A stretch of DNA of 64,000 nucleotides from Dokdonella_A sp963775445 (GTDB taxonomy: Bacteria; Pseudomonadota; Gammaproteobacteria; Xanthomonadales; Rhodanobacteraceae). The stretch is taken from assembly GCA_963775445.1 (NCBI GenBank), contig CAVZIT010000006.1, positions 186,001-250,000 of the forward strand. Direction: 5' to 3'. The position numbers and the translations under genes are program-made. Below the pieces are notes generated by a model, which was given only the letters and a program-made list of their open reading frames with translations, was not told the origin of the DNA and did not search any database. This document shows, piece after piece, positions 55,313-64,000 of the stretch (the first letter of the stretch is position 1; every line of letters starts with the position of its first letter).

Positions 55313-56097
55313 GCGCGACGATCGATCTCAATTGCGACATGGGTGAATCCTTCGGCGCGTGGAGCCTGGGTCAGGACGCCGAGGTCATGCCGTGGATCAC
55401 GTCGGCCAGCATCGCCTGCGGATTTCATGCAGGCGATCCCGAGATCATGCAGCGCACCGTGGCGCTTGCGCGAAAACACGGCGTCGGCATCGGCGCGCAC
55501 GTATCGCTGCCCGATCTTGCCGGATTCGGCCGGCGCGAGATGCGCGTCACTGCGGCCGAGGTCCATGCATTCACGCTGTACCAGATCGGCGCCCTTTCGG
55601 CGTTCACTCGCGCCATGGGCACGGATCTCGTCCACGTCAAACCCCATGGCGCGCTTTACAACATGGCCGCGCGCGATGAGGTGCTGGCCGATGCGATTGC
55701 ATGCGCCGTGCGCGATTTCGATGCGCGCCTGATCCTGATCGGACTCGCCGCGAGCGAATTGCCGCGCGCAGGCAGGCGCGTCGGCCTGCGCGTCGCGCGC
55801 GAGGCGTTTGCCGATCGCCGCTACGCAAGCGATGGCAGCCTCGTGTCGAGAAGCGAGAAAGGTGCCGTGATCGACAAGGTCGATGCGGCCGTGGCCCAGG
55901 CCATCGCGATCTGCGCCGAAGGCAGCGTGATCACGCGCGGCGGATCTACCCTCGAACTCGATGCGGACACTCTGTGCGTCCACGGCGATCGCGCGGATGC
56001 CGCGCTGTTTGCGCAACGCCTGCGCGAAGCGCTGACCACGGCCCGCGTGGCAGTCGCGCCGCTGGCAACGCATCGCCTCGACAGCATGGACGCTTGA
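55309..56097 (+). CDS. pxpA: 5-oxoprolinase subunit PxpA (LamB/YcsF family)
   Basis: 262 residues from ATG 55309 overlapping the pxpC stop. Seen: TIDLNCDMGESFGAWSLGQD, SIACGFHAGDPEIMQRTV, GAHVSLPDLAGFGRREM, HVKPHGALYNMAARD, and CVHGDRADAALFAQRLREAL. All catalytic-site features of the YcsF family are present. Shares one base with the next gene's start. Confidence 0.96.
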   Translation: MSATIDLNCDMGESFGAWSLGQDAEVMPWITSASIACGFHAGDPEIMQRTVALARKHGVGIGAHVSLPDLAGFGRREMRVTAAEVHAFTLYQIGALSAFTRAMGTDLVHVKPHGALYNMAARDEVLADAIACAVRDFDARLILIGLAASELPRAGRRVGLRVAREAFADRRYASDGSLVSRSEKGAVIDKVDAAVAQAIAICAEGSVITRGGSTLELDADTLCVHGDRADAALFAQRLREALTTARVAVAPLATHRLDSMDA

Positions 56098-56802
56098 TGA
56101 ACTACTGGCCCCTGCTCGGCGTCGCGGTCGTGGTCATCGGTTTTGCCTTCAAGCGCAACCCGGTGCTCGTGGTGGTGGTAGCCGGCATCGTCAGCGGGCT
56201 CGCCGCAGGCATGGCGCCCGGCGATCTGCTCGCGCTGCTTGGAACCTCGTTCATCGGCAACCGGGTGCTGCTGCTCTTCGTGCTGACTTTGCCGGTCATC
56301 GGACTGCTCGAACATGCGGGATTGCGCGAGACGCGCACGCGCATGGATAGGCCGCTTTCGCGGCCTCACGCTCACCCGATTTCTGGTCTCGTATCTGGGT
56401 TTTCGGCAACTGTTGTCGATGCTCGGCCTGACCAACGTGCTGGGTCATGCACAAACCGTGCGCCCGCTGGTCGCGCCAATGAGCGAGGGCGCCGCCGAGC
56501 GCACGTCGACGCCACCTTGGCCCGGGACGAAAGACTGCGCGTGCGCGCGCTCGCCGCCGCGACCGACAACGTCGGCTGTTCTTCGGCGAGGACGTCTTCA
56601 TCGCACTCGGAGCGGTATTGCTGATCCAGAGGTTCTACGCGCGCCAGGGAATCGAACTCGATCCGATCTCGATCGCGCTGTGGGCGTTGCCGACCGCGAT
56701 CGCCGCGTTCGTCATTCACGTCGAATCCGTACTCTGGTTGTTCGAACGTGCGCTCAGGCAAGGCGCCCGTCCATCGACGCGGACACCAATGCTGCGGATT
56801 GA
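56097..56802 (+). pseudogene. DUF969 membrane protein, frameshifted
   Basis: Starts MNYWPLLGVAVVVIGFAFKRNPVLV and continues LLLFVLTLPVIGLLEHAGLRE. After 56335 the coherent text moves to other frames: ARAWIGRFRGLTLTRFLVSYLGFRQLL, NVLGHAQTVRPLVAPMSEGAAE, then ATDNVGLFFGEDVFIALGAVLLIQ and IALWALPTAIAAFVIH, ending DTNAAD at 56802. At least three indels. Known: DUF969 and DUF979 are paired membrane proteins found beside pxp genes and probably form a transporter for pyroglutamate or related compounds. Confidence 0.8.
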
Positions 56803-57769
56803 ATACGTCTACTGGCTGATCGGAGCGCTGCTGCTGGTTGCGGGCTGCGTTCAATGTTCGCGATCGACGCTGGGCAATGGCGGCGTTCTGGATCATCCTC
56901 GCCTGCCCATTCCTGTTCGGCGACGTGATCGTCGGCGAGCGCCCGCGGGATCGAAGCGACCGGCGCAGACATGGGTGCCGGTGTGATCGCGCTCGGCATG
57001 CTTGCCGCGCGTGGCGGCATGCGCGCAACGCCTGACGACGACGAATCGCGTGCGCGGCGAAGCCCCGCCTATCGGCCGAACGCCTCGGCAATCGCCTGTT
57101 CTTGCCCGCGCTCGCGATACCGGCCGGTCACGCTGCTGCTGGTGCTGAGCGGCGAGCGGTCTGCACTGGCAGGCGACGGCCCTGCTTGCGCGCGGCGCAT
57201 TCGACCTTGACCGCGCTCGGCGTCGCGTGCGTCGATTGCGCTCGCTGGCGCGTTGCGCGTCACGCACTCGCGTCTGCCGCAAGGCGCTCGGCGAAGGACG
57301 ACGCCTGCTCGACGCGCTCGGCTGGGCCGCGCTGCTGCCGATGCTGCTGGCGACGCTCGGCAGCGTGTTCGCGGCGACCGGCGTCGGCGACGCGATCGCA
57401 TCGATCACGGCCGCGCTCATTCCGATCGACAGTCGCATCGCCTGTCTTGCCGCATTCGCGATCGGCATGGTCCTGTTCACGCTGATCATGGGCAACGCGT
57501 TCGCGGCCTTTCCGGTCATGATGGCCGGCATCGGCCTGCCGCTGCTGGTGCTGCGCCACGGCGCGCATCCGGCGGTGCTCGGCTCGATCGGCATGCTGAC
57601 CGGCTATTGCGGCACGCTGTTGACGCCGATGGCGGCCAATTTCAATATCGTGCCAGTGGCGCTGCTGGAGCTGCCCGATCAATATGCAGTGATTCGCGCG
57701 CAGTTGCCGACGGCACTTGCGCTGCTTGCGGTCAATTTCCTGCTGATGACGTTTCTGGTATTTCGATGA
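56789..57769 (+). pseudogene. DUF979 membrane protein, frameshifted
   Basis: ATG 56789 lies inside the end of DUF969. Fragments in order: IEYVYWLIGALLLVAGCVQ, MAAFWIILACPFLFGDVIVGE, NRLFLPALAIPAGHA, then from about 57300 an intact C-terminal half (ALGWAALLPMLLATLGSVFAATG, GNAFAAFPVMMAGIGLPLLV, GSIGMLTGYCGTLLTPMAANFNIVP). The first half needs several frame changes. Stop overlaps the pcp start (ATGA). Role as for DUF969; with both partners broken the presumed transporter is probably lost, if the sequence is right. Confidence 0.8.
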
Positions 57770-58425
57770 CTGCGACAGGCAAAAAGCTTCTGCTGATCGG
57801 CTTCGAACCATTCGGCGGTGAATCGATCAACCCGTCGGCTGAAGTCGCGCGCGCACTCGACGGCACCGACATCCGTGACGCACACATCGTTGCGGCGATC
57901 CTGCCGGTCGCATTCGGACGCGTCGTCGATGCGCTCGATTCGCTGCTGCGGACCCATCGCCCGGATTTCGTCGTTGCACTCGGCCAGGCTGGCGGCCGCA
58001 ACGCGATTTCGTTCGAACGCATCGCGGTGAACCTCATCGATGCGCGCATTGCCGACAACGATGGCAGCCAGCCGATCGACGCGCCGGTCATCGCGGATGC
58101 GCCGGCCGCGTATTTTTCGACGCTGCCGGTCAAGGCCATGTACGCGCGACTCGATGCGCTTGGCATTCCGGCCGCGCTGTCGCACAGCGCCGGCACGTTC
58201 GTGTGCAATCAGGTGTTCTTTGCGCTGGCGCACTGGACAGCGATGCACGCACCCGCTACGCGCGTCGGCTTCATCCACCTGCCATGGCTGCCGGAACAGG
58301 CCGCTCGCCACCAGGACGAGCCCGACATGACGCTCGAAACCATGAGTGCCGCCATCCGCATGGCGATCGACTGTGCGCTGACGACCCCCACTGACGCACA
58401 TGTGGCAGGTGGCGACACACATTGA
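57766..58425 (+). CDS. pcp: Pyrrolidone-carboxylate peptidase
   Basis: 219 residues. Seen: LLLIGFEPFGGESINPSAEVA, catalytic Glu in GGRNAISFERIAVN, catalytic Cys in HSAGTFVCNQVFF and His in GFIHLPWLPEQA, the C15 triad in the right order. Known: removes N-terminal pyroglutamate from peptides. In this operon it would feed 5-oxoproline to PxpABC. It is the last gene; a T-rich sequence follows. Confidence 0.96.
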   Translation: MTATGKKLLLIGFEPFGGESINPSAEVARALDGTDIRDAHIVAAILPVAFGRVVDALDSLLRTHRPDFVVALGQAGGRNAISFERIAVNLIDARIADNDGSQPIDAPVIADAPAAYFSTLPVKAMYARLDALGIPAALSHSAGTFVCNQVFFALAHWTAMHAPATRVGFIHLPWLPEQAARHQDEPDMTLETMSAAIRMAIDCALTTPTDAHVAGGDTH

Positions 58426-58476
58426 GCAAGAGTGTTTTTTCTGACTCTGCGTTTTTCTCTTTGCGCGCCGTTGCGA

Positions 58477-59133
58477 TCAACAACCCGCGCCTTTTTTTTC
58501 TTCCTCGTCGACTTCGATCACGAGTTTGCCGGTGGCCGCGTACGGCAATTTCACCTTGACCGCGTCGGTGGTGTAGTAAAAACCGCCCTTGCTCGGCGCG
58601 TTGACCCTGTCGCGCACTTCGCCCTCGTAGGATTTTCCGACCGCTGCGGGCGACGTCGCGACAGCGAAACGACGCAGCTTGTCGAGCGTGACGCAGGCCA
58701 GAAGACGCGTCGTGCGGAACGGCCGGATATCGAGATGCAGCGGTTTGACTTCGCGGGTCGCGCGCACGCTGTCATCATCGTTCACGACGTACAGGAAAGG
58801 CTTGAATACCGTATGCCCGCGACCATGGCGATTGGGCTCGGCGATGACCCGCACGCGCACGCTGGCGTGCGCGAGTTCGCGTGGCAACTCGATCAGGCGA
58901 TAACGGCTTTTGCCTTTCGGAAACGTGCGCTCAGGCGATGAATCGCCGACGTCGATGCGCTCGGGCCGGCCATTCGCGAGCACCACCACTCCCCGGTCGG
59001 GCGCATTGATGACGGGTTCGGGTGGCGGTTCGCTGCCGAACAGGCGGCTCTTCCACTCGGCCAACGGCGTCACCACGGTTGCGCAGGCCGGCAACAATAC
59101 AGCCAGTCCCGTTGATATGAGGAGTTTGCGCAA
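58477..59133 (-). CDS. Exported MalM-like lipoprotein candidate
   Basis: 218 residues. Seen: signal peptide with a possible lipobox LLPAC at residues 13-17, then a beta-rich domain: YRLIELPRELAHASVRVRVIAEPN, VFKPFLYVVNDDDSVRAT, LACVTLDKLRRFAVATSPA and KGGFYYTTDAVKVKLPYAATGKLVIEV. The alternation resembles MalM-family periplasmic proteins, an assignment I hold loosely. No maltose genes are nearby. Confidence 0.65.
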   Translation of the reverse strand: MRKLLISTGLAVLLPACATVVTPLAEWKSRLFGSEPPPEPVINAPDRGVVVLANGRPERIDVGDSSPERTFPKGKSRYRLIELPRELAHASVRVRVIAEPNRHGRGHTVFKPFLYVVNDDDSVRATREVKPLHLDIRPFRTTRLLACVTLDKLRRFAVATSPAAVGKSYEGEVRDRVNAPSKGGFYYTTDAVKVKLPYAATGKLVIEVDEEEKKGAGC

Positions 59134-59262
59134 CCTGACGGTGCGCCTCGATGCTCGCGGATTGCATTCGGCTCAATCACCCGGACCACAGCAAACGGTT
59201 GCTCCGGTACGGCGATTCAACATCCGGCAGCCGCAACGATGCCGGAACGCTGCTGTTATTGA

Positions 59263-59598
59263 TTACTTCGGACCGGATGGGGCGATCGGCTTGAGATCAC
59301 CGCCATCCTGCTCGAATGCCTTGAGCTTGAGCGTGTTGGCGATCGAGCCGATTGCGCTGCGCTGCGCGTCGCTGCCGCCGCGCCGCAGGACCAGACCCGA
59401 GAGGTGCTCGCGATCCTTCAGATCGCTTATGTAGCCGAACAGTTCGGCCTTGCCCATGACGAACCCATCGATCGAGTAGCGATCATGCGCGGCGGGTTTC
59501 ACCATCGCGTTGCCACTCTCGACATCGGATGCCGCAACGATTTGCGCCACTGGCACCAGTGCCAGGCCGAGAACCAGGCCACACAGCCATTTCTTCAC
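59263..59598 (-). CDS. Small exported protein, paralogue of the next gene
   Basis: 111 residues with a signal peptide (KKWLCGLVLGLALVPVAQIVAA). The mature part has YSIDGFVMGKAELFGYISDLKD, LSGLVLRRGG and SIANTLKLKAFEQDGGDLKPI. It shares layout and several positions with the lipoprotein at 59659-60105 (xGxLF.Y..., RRGG/KRGD, L.IKAF..D.G). No family recognised; the fold may be ExbD/TolR-like, a guess from the pattern. Confidence 0.65.
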   Translation of the reverse strand: MKKWLCGLVLGLALVPVAQIVAASDVESGNAMVKPAAHDRYSIDGFVMGKAELFGYISDLKDREHLSGLVLRRGGSDAQRSAIGSIANTLKLKAFEQDGGDLKPIAPSGPK

Positions 59599-59658
59599 TG
59601 ACTTATCTCCCGAATTCGATATGTTGAATCAACCAGACAGCGGCATTTCTTCATTCCG

Positions 59659-60105
59659 CTAGTGGCTCTCTTCGCGCCTGTGCTCGTTCTTCCTTGTCTT
59701 TTCTTCCGGCTTCGATTCGTCGCTCTTGGCCTGCGCGCGCAATTCGGAAATCTCGCCGTCGTCGTCGATGAAGGCCTTGATCTTGAGGTGATAGGCCACG
59801 CGCGCCAGCGAAATGATCAGTTGCTTGCTGAGCTTGTTGTCGCCACGCTTCATCAACACCGTTGCAGTCGGCTGGCCCTGGTCCTTGCGATAACGCAGCG
59901 CGCTTTCGAGATCCTGCTCGGTCAGCGGCGCGCCGTCGTAATCGAACAGATCACCCTTCGATGACAGGATCGTCACGTCGAAACTGGCCGGGATGTTGGC
60001 TGGGGCCTTCATGTCGGGCTTGACGCCGCCGCAGGCGGCCAGCACGGCAACGATGCCCGCCAGAACCGGTGCGCGAAACGGGAATCGGACGAAACGCTGT
60101 CGCAT
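59659..60105 (-). CDS. Lipoprotein of unknown function
   Basis: 148 residues from ATG 60105. Seen: signal peptide and lipobox VLAACGG near residue 25; ASFDVTILSSKGDLFDYDGAPLTEQDLESALRYR; TATVLMKRGDNKLSKQLIISLARVAYHLKIKAFIDDDGE; and a charged Lys/Glu-rich tail. Related to the smaller gene 60 bases downstream. A periplasmic regulatory or scaffold role is possible but unsupported. Confidence 0.7.
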   Translation of the reverse strand: MRQRFVRFPFRAPVLAGIVAVLAACGGVKPDMKAPANIPASFDVTILSSKGDLFDYDGAPLTEQDLESALRYRKDQGQPTATVLMKRGDNKLSKQLIISLARVAYHLKIKAFIDDDGEISELRAQAKSDESKPEEKTRKNEHRREESH

Positions 60106-60182
60106 GGATTGCCTCGATCGGGTAAGCCGGGCGCCAAGCCTATCACCGCGCAGCCGGCCAGCGCACCCGGCTCGCGTGCGGA

Positions 60183-60749
60183 TCACGCGTGCGGCAGCGT
60201 GACGCCGCTCTGGCCCATGTATTTCCCGCCGCGATCCTTGTAGCTGGTCTCGCACTCCTCGTCGGATTCGAGGAACAACATCTGCGCAACGCCCTCATGC
60301 GCGTAGATCCGGGCCGGGAGAGGCGTGGTGTTCGAGAACTCAAGGGTGACGTGGCCTTCCCACTCGGGTTCCAGCGGGGTGACATTGACGATGATGCCGC
60401 AGCGCGCATAAGTCGATTTGCCGAGGCAGATCGTCAACACATTGCGCGGAATGCGGAAATATTCGACCGTGCGCGCGAGTGCGAACGAGTTCGGCGGAAT
60501 GATGCATACCTCGGCCGAGACATCGACGAAACTGCGCGAATCGAATGCCTTCGGATCGACGATCGTCGAGTTGATGTTGGTGAATACCTTGAATTCGTCG
60601 GCGCAGCGCACGTCGTAGCCGTAACTCGAGGTGCCATAGGAAATCATGCGGCCGGCGCCGTTCTGCTTGACCTGGCCCGGCTCGAACGGCTCGATCATGC
60701 GGTGCTCGGTCGCCATGCGGCGGATCCAGCGGTCGGATTTGATGGTCAT
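60183..60749 (-). CDS. dcd: dCTP deaminase
   Basis: 188 residues from ATG 60749. Seen: MTIKSDRWIRRMATEHRMIEPFE, SYGTSSYGYDVRCADEFKVFTN, the active-site GKSTYARCGIIVNVTPLEPEWEGHVTLEFSNTTPLPARIY with the catalytic Glu, and AQMLFLESDE. Known: converts dCTP to dUTP for dTMP synthesis. Directly downstream of mrp/apbC on the same strand, 90 bases apart. Confidence 0.97.
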   Translation of the reverse strand: MTIKSDRWIRRMATEHRMIEPFEPGQVKQNGAGRMISYGTSSYGYDVRCADEFKVFTNINSTIVDPKAFDSRSFVDVSAEVCIIPPNSFALARTVEYFRIPRNVLTICLGKSTYARCGIIVNVTPLEPEWEGHVTLEFSNTTPLPARIYAHEGVAQMLFLESDEECETSYKDRGGKYMGQSGVTLPHA

Positions 60750-60839
60750 GGACTCGCTACGCTCGCCAGGGACAAGGGCTGAGGGCTGAGGGCCGTAATT
60801 CCGCGAGCGGTTCCGCACTCACTTCCCAGCCCCCGCTCT

Positions 60840-61967
60840 TCAGGTGTTCTGAACGACAATCTTCGGAAACTGGATCGCCTTGTTCTTCGCGCGCAACGCA
60901 AGGCGCGCCGCTGCATTGCGCGCGATCTCGCGGTAATGCGCCGCGATGTCCGAGTCGGGCATTGCGACGACAGTCGGCGTGCCGCCATCGGCCTGCTCGC
61001 GAATACGGATATCCAGCGGCAGCGTGCCGAGCAGCGGAACGCCGTACTGCTCGGCCATGCGCGCGCCGCCGCCGGCGCCGAACACATGCTCCTCGTGGCC
61101 GCATTGCGAACAGACATGCGTCGCCATGTTCTCGATGATGCCAAGCACCGGCACGTTGACCTTCTCGAACATCTTGAGCGCCTTCTTCGCATCGAGCAGC
61201 GCGATATCCTGCGGTGTCGTCACGATCAGCGCGCCCGAAACCGGCACGCGCTGGCACAGCGTCAATTGGATGTCGCCAGTGCCGGGCGGCAGGTCGATGA
61301 TCAGGTAATCAAGATCGGTCCAGTTGGTTTCGTTGATCATCTGCTGCAGCGCCTGGGTGACCATCGGGCCGCGCCAGATCATCGGCGTGTCCTCGTCGAT
61401 CAGCAGGCCGATCGACATCGCCTGGATGCCGTGGTTGCGCTTGGGCTCCAGATGCTTGCCGTCGTTGGACTCCGGCTTGCCTGAAATCCCGAGCATGCGC
61501 GGCTGGCTCGGGCCGTAGATATCCGCATCGAGCACTCCGACCGATGCGCCTTCGGCGGCGAGGGCGAGCGCAAGATTCGCGGCGACCGTCGATTTTCCGA
61601 CGCCGCCCTTGCCCGAAGCCACTGCGATGATGTTCCGGACGTTCGGCAGCGGCGTGAGGCCCTCCTGCACGCGGTGCGCATGGACGCGGCAGGAAACGCT
61701 GACCGCCGCGGTGTCGATCGCCGGATCGGCTTCGAGGGTCTGCTTGAGGGATGCCGCGAGCGGCTCCTGCCGGGACAAGGCCGGATAACCGAGCTGGACA
61801 TCGATCGACACGTTTCGCCCATCGATTCCGATGCCTTTCAAGGCGCCGCTGGCAACGAGGTTCTCGCCACTGTGCGGATCGGTCTCGACGCTCAGCAACG
61901 CGCGCACCCGCGCTTCGTCAAGCGACGGCCGATCGTCCCGCGTCTGATTCGGTTGCGTGTGATTCAA
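60840..61967 (-). CDS. apbC: Iron-sulfur cluster carrier Mrp/ApbC
   Basis: 375 residues. Residues 15-95 form the N-terminal DUF59-like domain. The P-loop GKGGVGKS lies at 119-126. Further on: GPSQPRMLGISGKPES, the DLPPGTGDIQLTLCQ motif, and CSQCG, the CxxC pair that holds the Fe-S cluster. Known: ATP-binding scaffold/carrier delivering Fe-S clusters. Often beside metG and dcd in gammaproteobacteria, as here. Confidence 0.96.
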   Translation of the reverse strand: MNHTQPNQTRDDRPSLDEARVRALLSVETDPHSGENLVASGALKGIGIDGRNVSIDVQLGYPALSRQEPLAASLKQTLEADPAIDTAAVSVSCRVHAHRVQEGLTPLPNVRNIIAVASGKGGVGKSTVAANLALALAAEGASVGVLDADIYGPSQPRMLGISGKPESNDGKHLEPKRNHGIQAMSIGLLIDEDTPMIWRGPMVTQALQQMINETNWTDLDYLIIDLPPGTGDIQLTLCQRVPVSGALIVTTPQDIALLDAKKALKMFEKVNVPVLGIIENMATHVCSQCGHEEHVFGAGGGARMAEQYGVPLLGTLPLDIRIREQADGGTPTVVAMPDSDIAAHYREIARNAAARLALRAKNKAIQFPKIVVQNT

Positions 61968-62110
61968 TGAACGCCTCGAGACTCTCGGATCGGGCGATCA
62001 TTGTAACGGAGCGGGTTCCACGGCGTGCGACCGCAAGCTGAAGCCGCGGCGCTTGACGCCGGCTCGTTCATCGAGTCAAGTAGAGGCCCGACCTGCCGGA
62101 ATCCGCCGCC

Positions 62111-62566
62111 ATGACTGCCGCCGCCCGCACGTTGCTGACCCTTGTCCTGCTGTCCTGCGGCGGCTTCGCCTTTGCCGCCTCGCCAACACCCGTCGGCACC
62201 TGGAAGAGTTTCGATGACGCAACCGGCAAGGCCAAGGCGATCATCAACCTCAGCGAAAACAACGGCGAACTCCAGGGCAACGTGATCAAGGTACTGCAAT
62301 CGGATCAGGGACCGAACCCGATCTGCAAGGAATGCGAAGGCGAGCGCCATAACCAGCCGGTCACCGGCATGCAGATCGTCTGGGGCCTGAAGCAGGACGG
62401 CGATGAGTGGAATGGCGGCCATATTCTCGATCCGCACAATGGCAAGGTCTATCGCTGCAAGATGAGCGTCACCGAGGGCGGCCAGAAACTCGAAGTGCGC
62501 GGTTTCATCGGCTTCTCGCTGCTGGGTCGCACACAAACGTGGGAACGCCAGCCGGCCACCCCCTGA
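62111..62566 (+). CDS. DUF2147 family exported protein
   Basis: 151 residues. Seen: signal peptide (LLTLVLLSCGGFAFA), then PVGTWKSFDDATGKAKAIINL, GELQGNVIKVLQSD, CKECEG, GMQIVWGLKQDGDEWNGGHILDPHNGKVYRCKM and EVRGFIGFSLLGRTQTWER. These are the full DUF2147 signature. Periplasmic lipocalin-like fold, function unknown. Confidence 0.93.
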   Translation: MTAAARTLLTLVLLSCGGFAFAASPTPVGTWKSFDDATGKAKAIINLSENNGELQGNVIKVLQSDQGPNPICKECEGERHNQPVTGMQIVWGLKQDGDEWNGGHILDPHNGKVYRCKMSVTEGGQKLEVRGFIGFSLLGRTQTWERQPATP

Positions 62567-62721
62567 GAAACCGGCAAAGGCAAACGACGGCGCAGCCGAC
62601 GCAGCGATCATCAACGTCGGAGCGCCCGAGTCGCAATTGATGCGGTCCATTGCGTGCGAGTCGTGCGGAAAAACCGCCATGGCATACTCGCGCTGCAAAC
62701 TTGCCGCGGAATCCCTCACGG

Positions 62722-64000
62722 ATGCCTTCGCCAGCCCGACACATCCTCGTCACCAACGCCCTGCCCTACGCGAACGGCCGCATCCACCTTGGCCACATGG
62801 TCGAGCACATTCAGTCCGATATCTGGGTGCGGGCGATGCGCATGGCGGGCCACGAGGTGCACTACGTCTGCGCCGATGATGCGCACGGCAGCTCGATCAT
62901 GCTGCGCGCCGAAAGCGAAGGCATCGCGCCGAAACAACTGATCGCGCGCGTATGGCAGGAGCACACCCGGGATCTCGCCGATTTCGGTGTGGTCTACGAC
63001 CACTACTCGACCACCGACAGCGAAGCGAATCGCGAGCTGACCTACCGGATCTGGAACACCCTCAAGGCCGCCGGGCATACCGAAGCACGCCCGGTGCGCC
63101 AGCTCTACGATCCGGTCAAGGAAATGTTCCTGCCGGATCGCTTCATCAAGGGCGAATGCCCGAACTGCCACAGCGCCGATCAGTACGGCGATGCCTGCGA
63201 AGTCTGCGGCAAGACCTACGATCCGACCGACCTGATCAAGCCGTATTCGGTGGTTTCGGGCGCGACGCCGGTCGAGAGAGAATCGCGCCATCTGTTCGTC
63301 AAGCTTGCCGATTTCGAAAACGTTCTGAAGGACTGGCTGGTCGAACGCCGCGACGCCGGTGGCCTGCAGGCCGAGGTCGTCAACAAGCTCAAGGAGTGGT
63401 TCGACGACGGTCTTCGAAGCTGGGACGTATCGCGCGATTCGCCGTATTTCGGGTTCGAGATTCCGGACGAGCCCGGCAAATTCTTCTATGTGTGGGTCGA
63501 CGCGCCGATCGGTTATCTCGCCGCATTTCGCGAATACTGCGAGGAACACAACGCCAGGCATCCCGACCATCCGATCCGGTTCGAGGACTTCGTCGATCCT
63601 GCCGCTGCAAAGGCGAGCCGCACCGAGATGGTGCACTTCATCGGCAAGGACATCGTGTATTTCCATACGTTGTTCTGGCCGGCCATGCTGCGCGGTGCCG
63701 GCCTGCGCATGCCGACAGCGGTCTATGTGCACGGCTTCCTGACCGTCGATGGCGCCAAGATGTCGAAGTCGCGCGGCACGTTCGTCAACGCGCGCACCTA
63801 CCTCGATCATCTCGACCCGGATTACCTGCGTTATTACCTCGCCACCCTGCTCGGGCCGACGCTCGCGGACCTCGATCTTGATCTCAAGAGCTTCGAGGAG
63901 CGGGTCAATTCGCACCTCGTCGGCAAGTGGGTGAATATCGCAAGCCGCTGCGCTCGGCTCCTGGAAAATCATTTCGATGGAAAACTGGGACGCGCATTCT
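62722..64000 (+). CDS. metG: Methionine--tRNA ligase, N-terminal part (runs off window)
   Basis: 426 codons from ATG 62722 to the window edge; the frame is open throughout. Seen: HIGH-type motif YANGRIHLGHMVE near residues 16-28, zinc knuckles CPNC and CEVCG near residues 146-160, FFYVWVDAPIGYL, and the KMSKS loop DGAKMSKSRGTF near residue 350. Known: charges tRNA-Met and initiator tRNA. The anticodon-binding domain and any C-terminal dimerisation domain lie beyond the window. Confidence 0.97.
   Translation, partial: MPSPARHILVTNALPYANGRIHLGHMVEHIQSDIWVRAMRMAGHEVHYVCADDAHGSSIMLRAESEGIAPKQLIARVWQEHTRDLADFGVVYDHYSTTDSEANRELTYRIWNTLKAAGHTEARPVRQLYDPVKEMFLPDRFIKGECPNCHSADQYGDACEVCGKTYDPTDLIKPYSVVSGATPVERESRHLFVKLADFENVLKDWLVERRDAGGLQAEVVNKLKEWFDDGLRSWDVSRDSPYFGFEIPDEPGKFFYVWVDAPIGYLAAFREYCEEHNARHPDHPIRFEDFVDPAAAKASRTEMVHFIGKDIVYFHTLFWPAMLRGAGLRMPTAVYVHGFLTVDGAKMSKSRGTFVNARTYLDHLDPDYLRYYLATLLGPTLADLDLDLKSFEERVNSHLVGKWVNIASRCARLLENHFDGKLGRAF

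Noticed and set aside
1..64000. tRNA or rRNA genes
   Set aside because: None recognised by eye on either strand; a covariance search would settle this.

Overview
The window is GC-rich chromosomal DNA from a gammaproteobacterium. Gene content and protein flavour (FmdB next to aspS, otsB-GH15-otsA, tandem UbiH-type hydroxylases, RAYT/REP elements, attC-type integron sites) point to the Xanthomonadales/Lysobacterales, probably near Rhodanobacteraceae. This placement is inferred from resemblance, not from a search. Both ends cut genes: kup on the left, metG on the right.

Layout. 1-6.3 kb (minus strand): housekeeping block kup, ruvA, ruvC, yebC, a lipase-like hydrolase, aspS, a secreted DUF3011 protein and an FmdB zinc ribbon. 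6.3-8.4 kb: an amino-acid permease bracketed by REP-type ends, a RAYT remnant and an IS3 remnant. 8.9-11.7 kb: two secretion/pilus ATPases (GspE/PilB type and PilU). 12-21.4 kb: accessory region. It reads best as a minus-strand remnant of an integron cassette array without a visible integrase: three cassette genes, each followed by an attC site, and every attC broken at the same place by an IS110/IS1111-type element or its short non-coding derivative. One interruption has grown to about 5.7 kb and contains a RAYT transposon and a decayed restriction-modification-like island (C5 methyltransferase, nuclease-like gene, ParB-like gene). 21.4-36.7 kb: clpB, trehalose operon otsB-GH15-otsA, two ubiquinone hydroxylases, a DUF6580 membrane protein, a cobalamin adenosyltransferase whose 5' end is repeated upstream in 184-bp units, an ACT-OsmC fusion, pirin, YceI and DUF1428. 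36.4-41.1 kb: small proteins, an ECF42-type sigma factor module with two DGPF proteins and a VOC protein, and a degenerate HigBA. 41-44.3 kb: an MrfA/MrfB-like helicase-exonuclease pair. 44.6-52 kb: an outer-membrane barrel protein, a TlpA redoxin, DUF423, and a GldA-F-G-type ABC operon ending in a DUF4340 protein. 52.4-58.4 kb: one overlapping operon, DLH-HIT-pxpB-pxpC-pxpA-DUF969-DUF979-pcp, for release and opening of pyroglutamate. 58.5-64 kb: three envelope proteins, dcd, mrp/apbC, DUF2147 and metG.

A striking general feature is the number of frameshifts in otherwise conserved genes (clpB, GH15, mrfA, pxpC, DUF969, DUF979, yceI, DUF1428). In the mobile region several lesions per gene indicate real decay. 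In housekeeping genes a single indel in a short G/C run could equally be a sequencing error.
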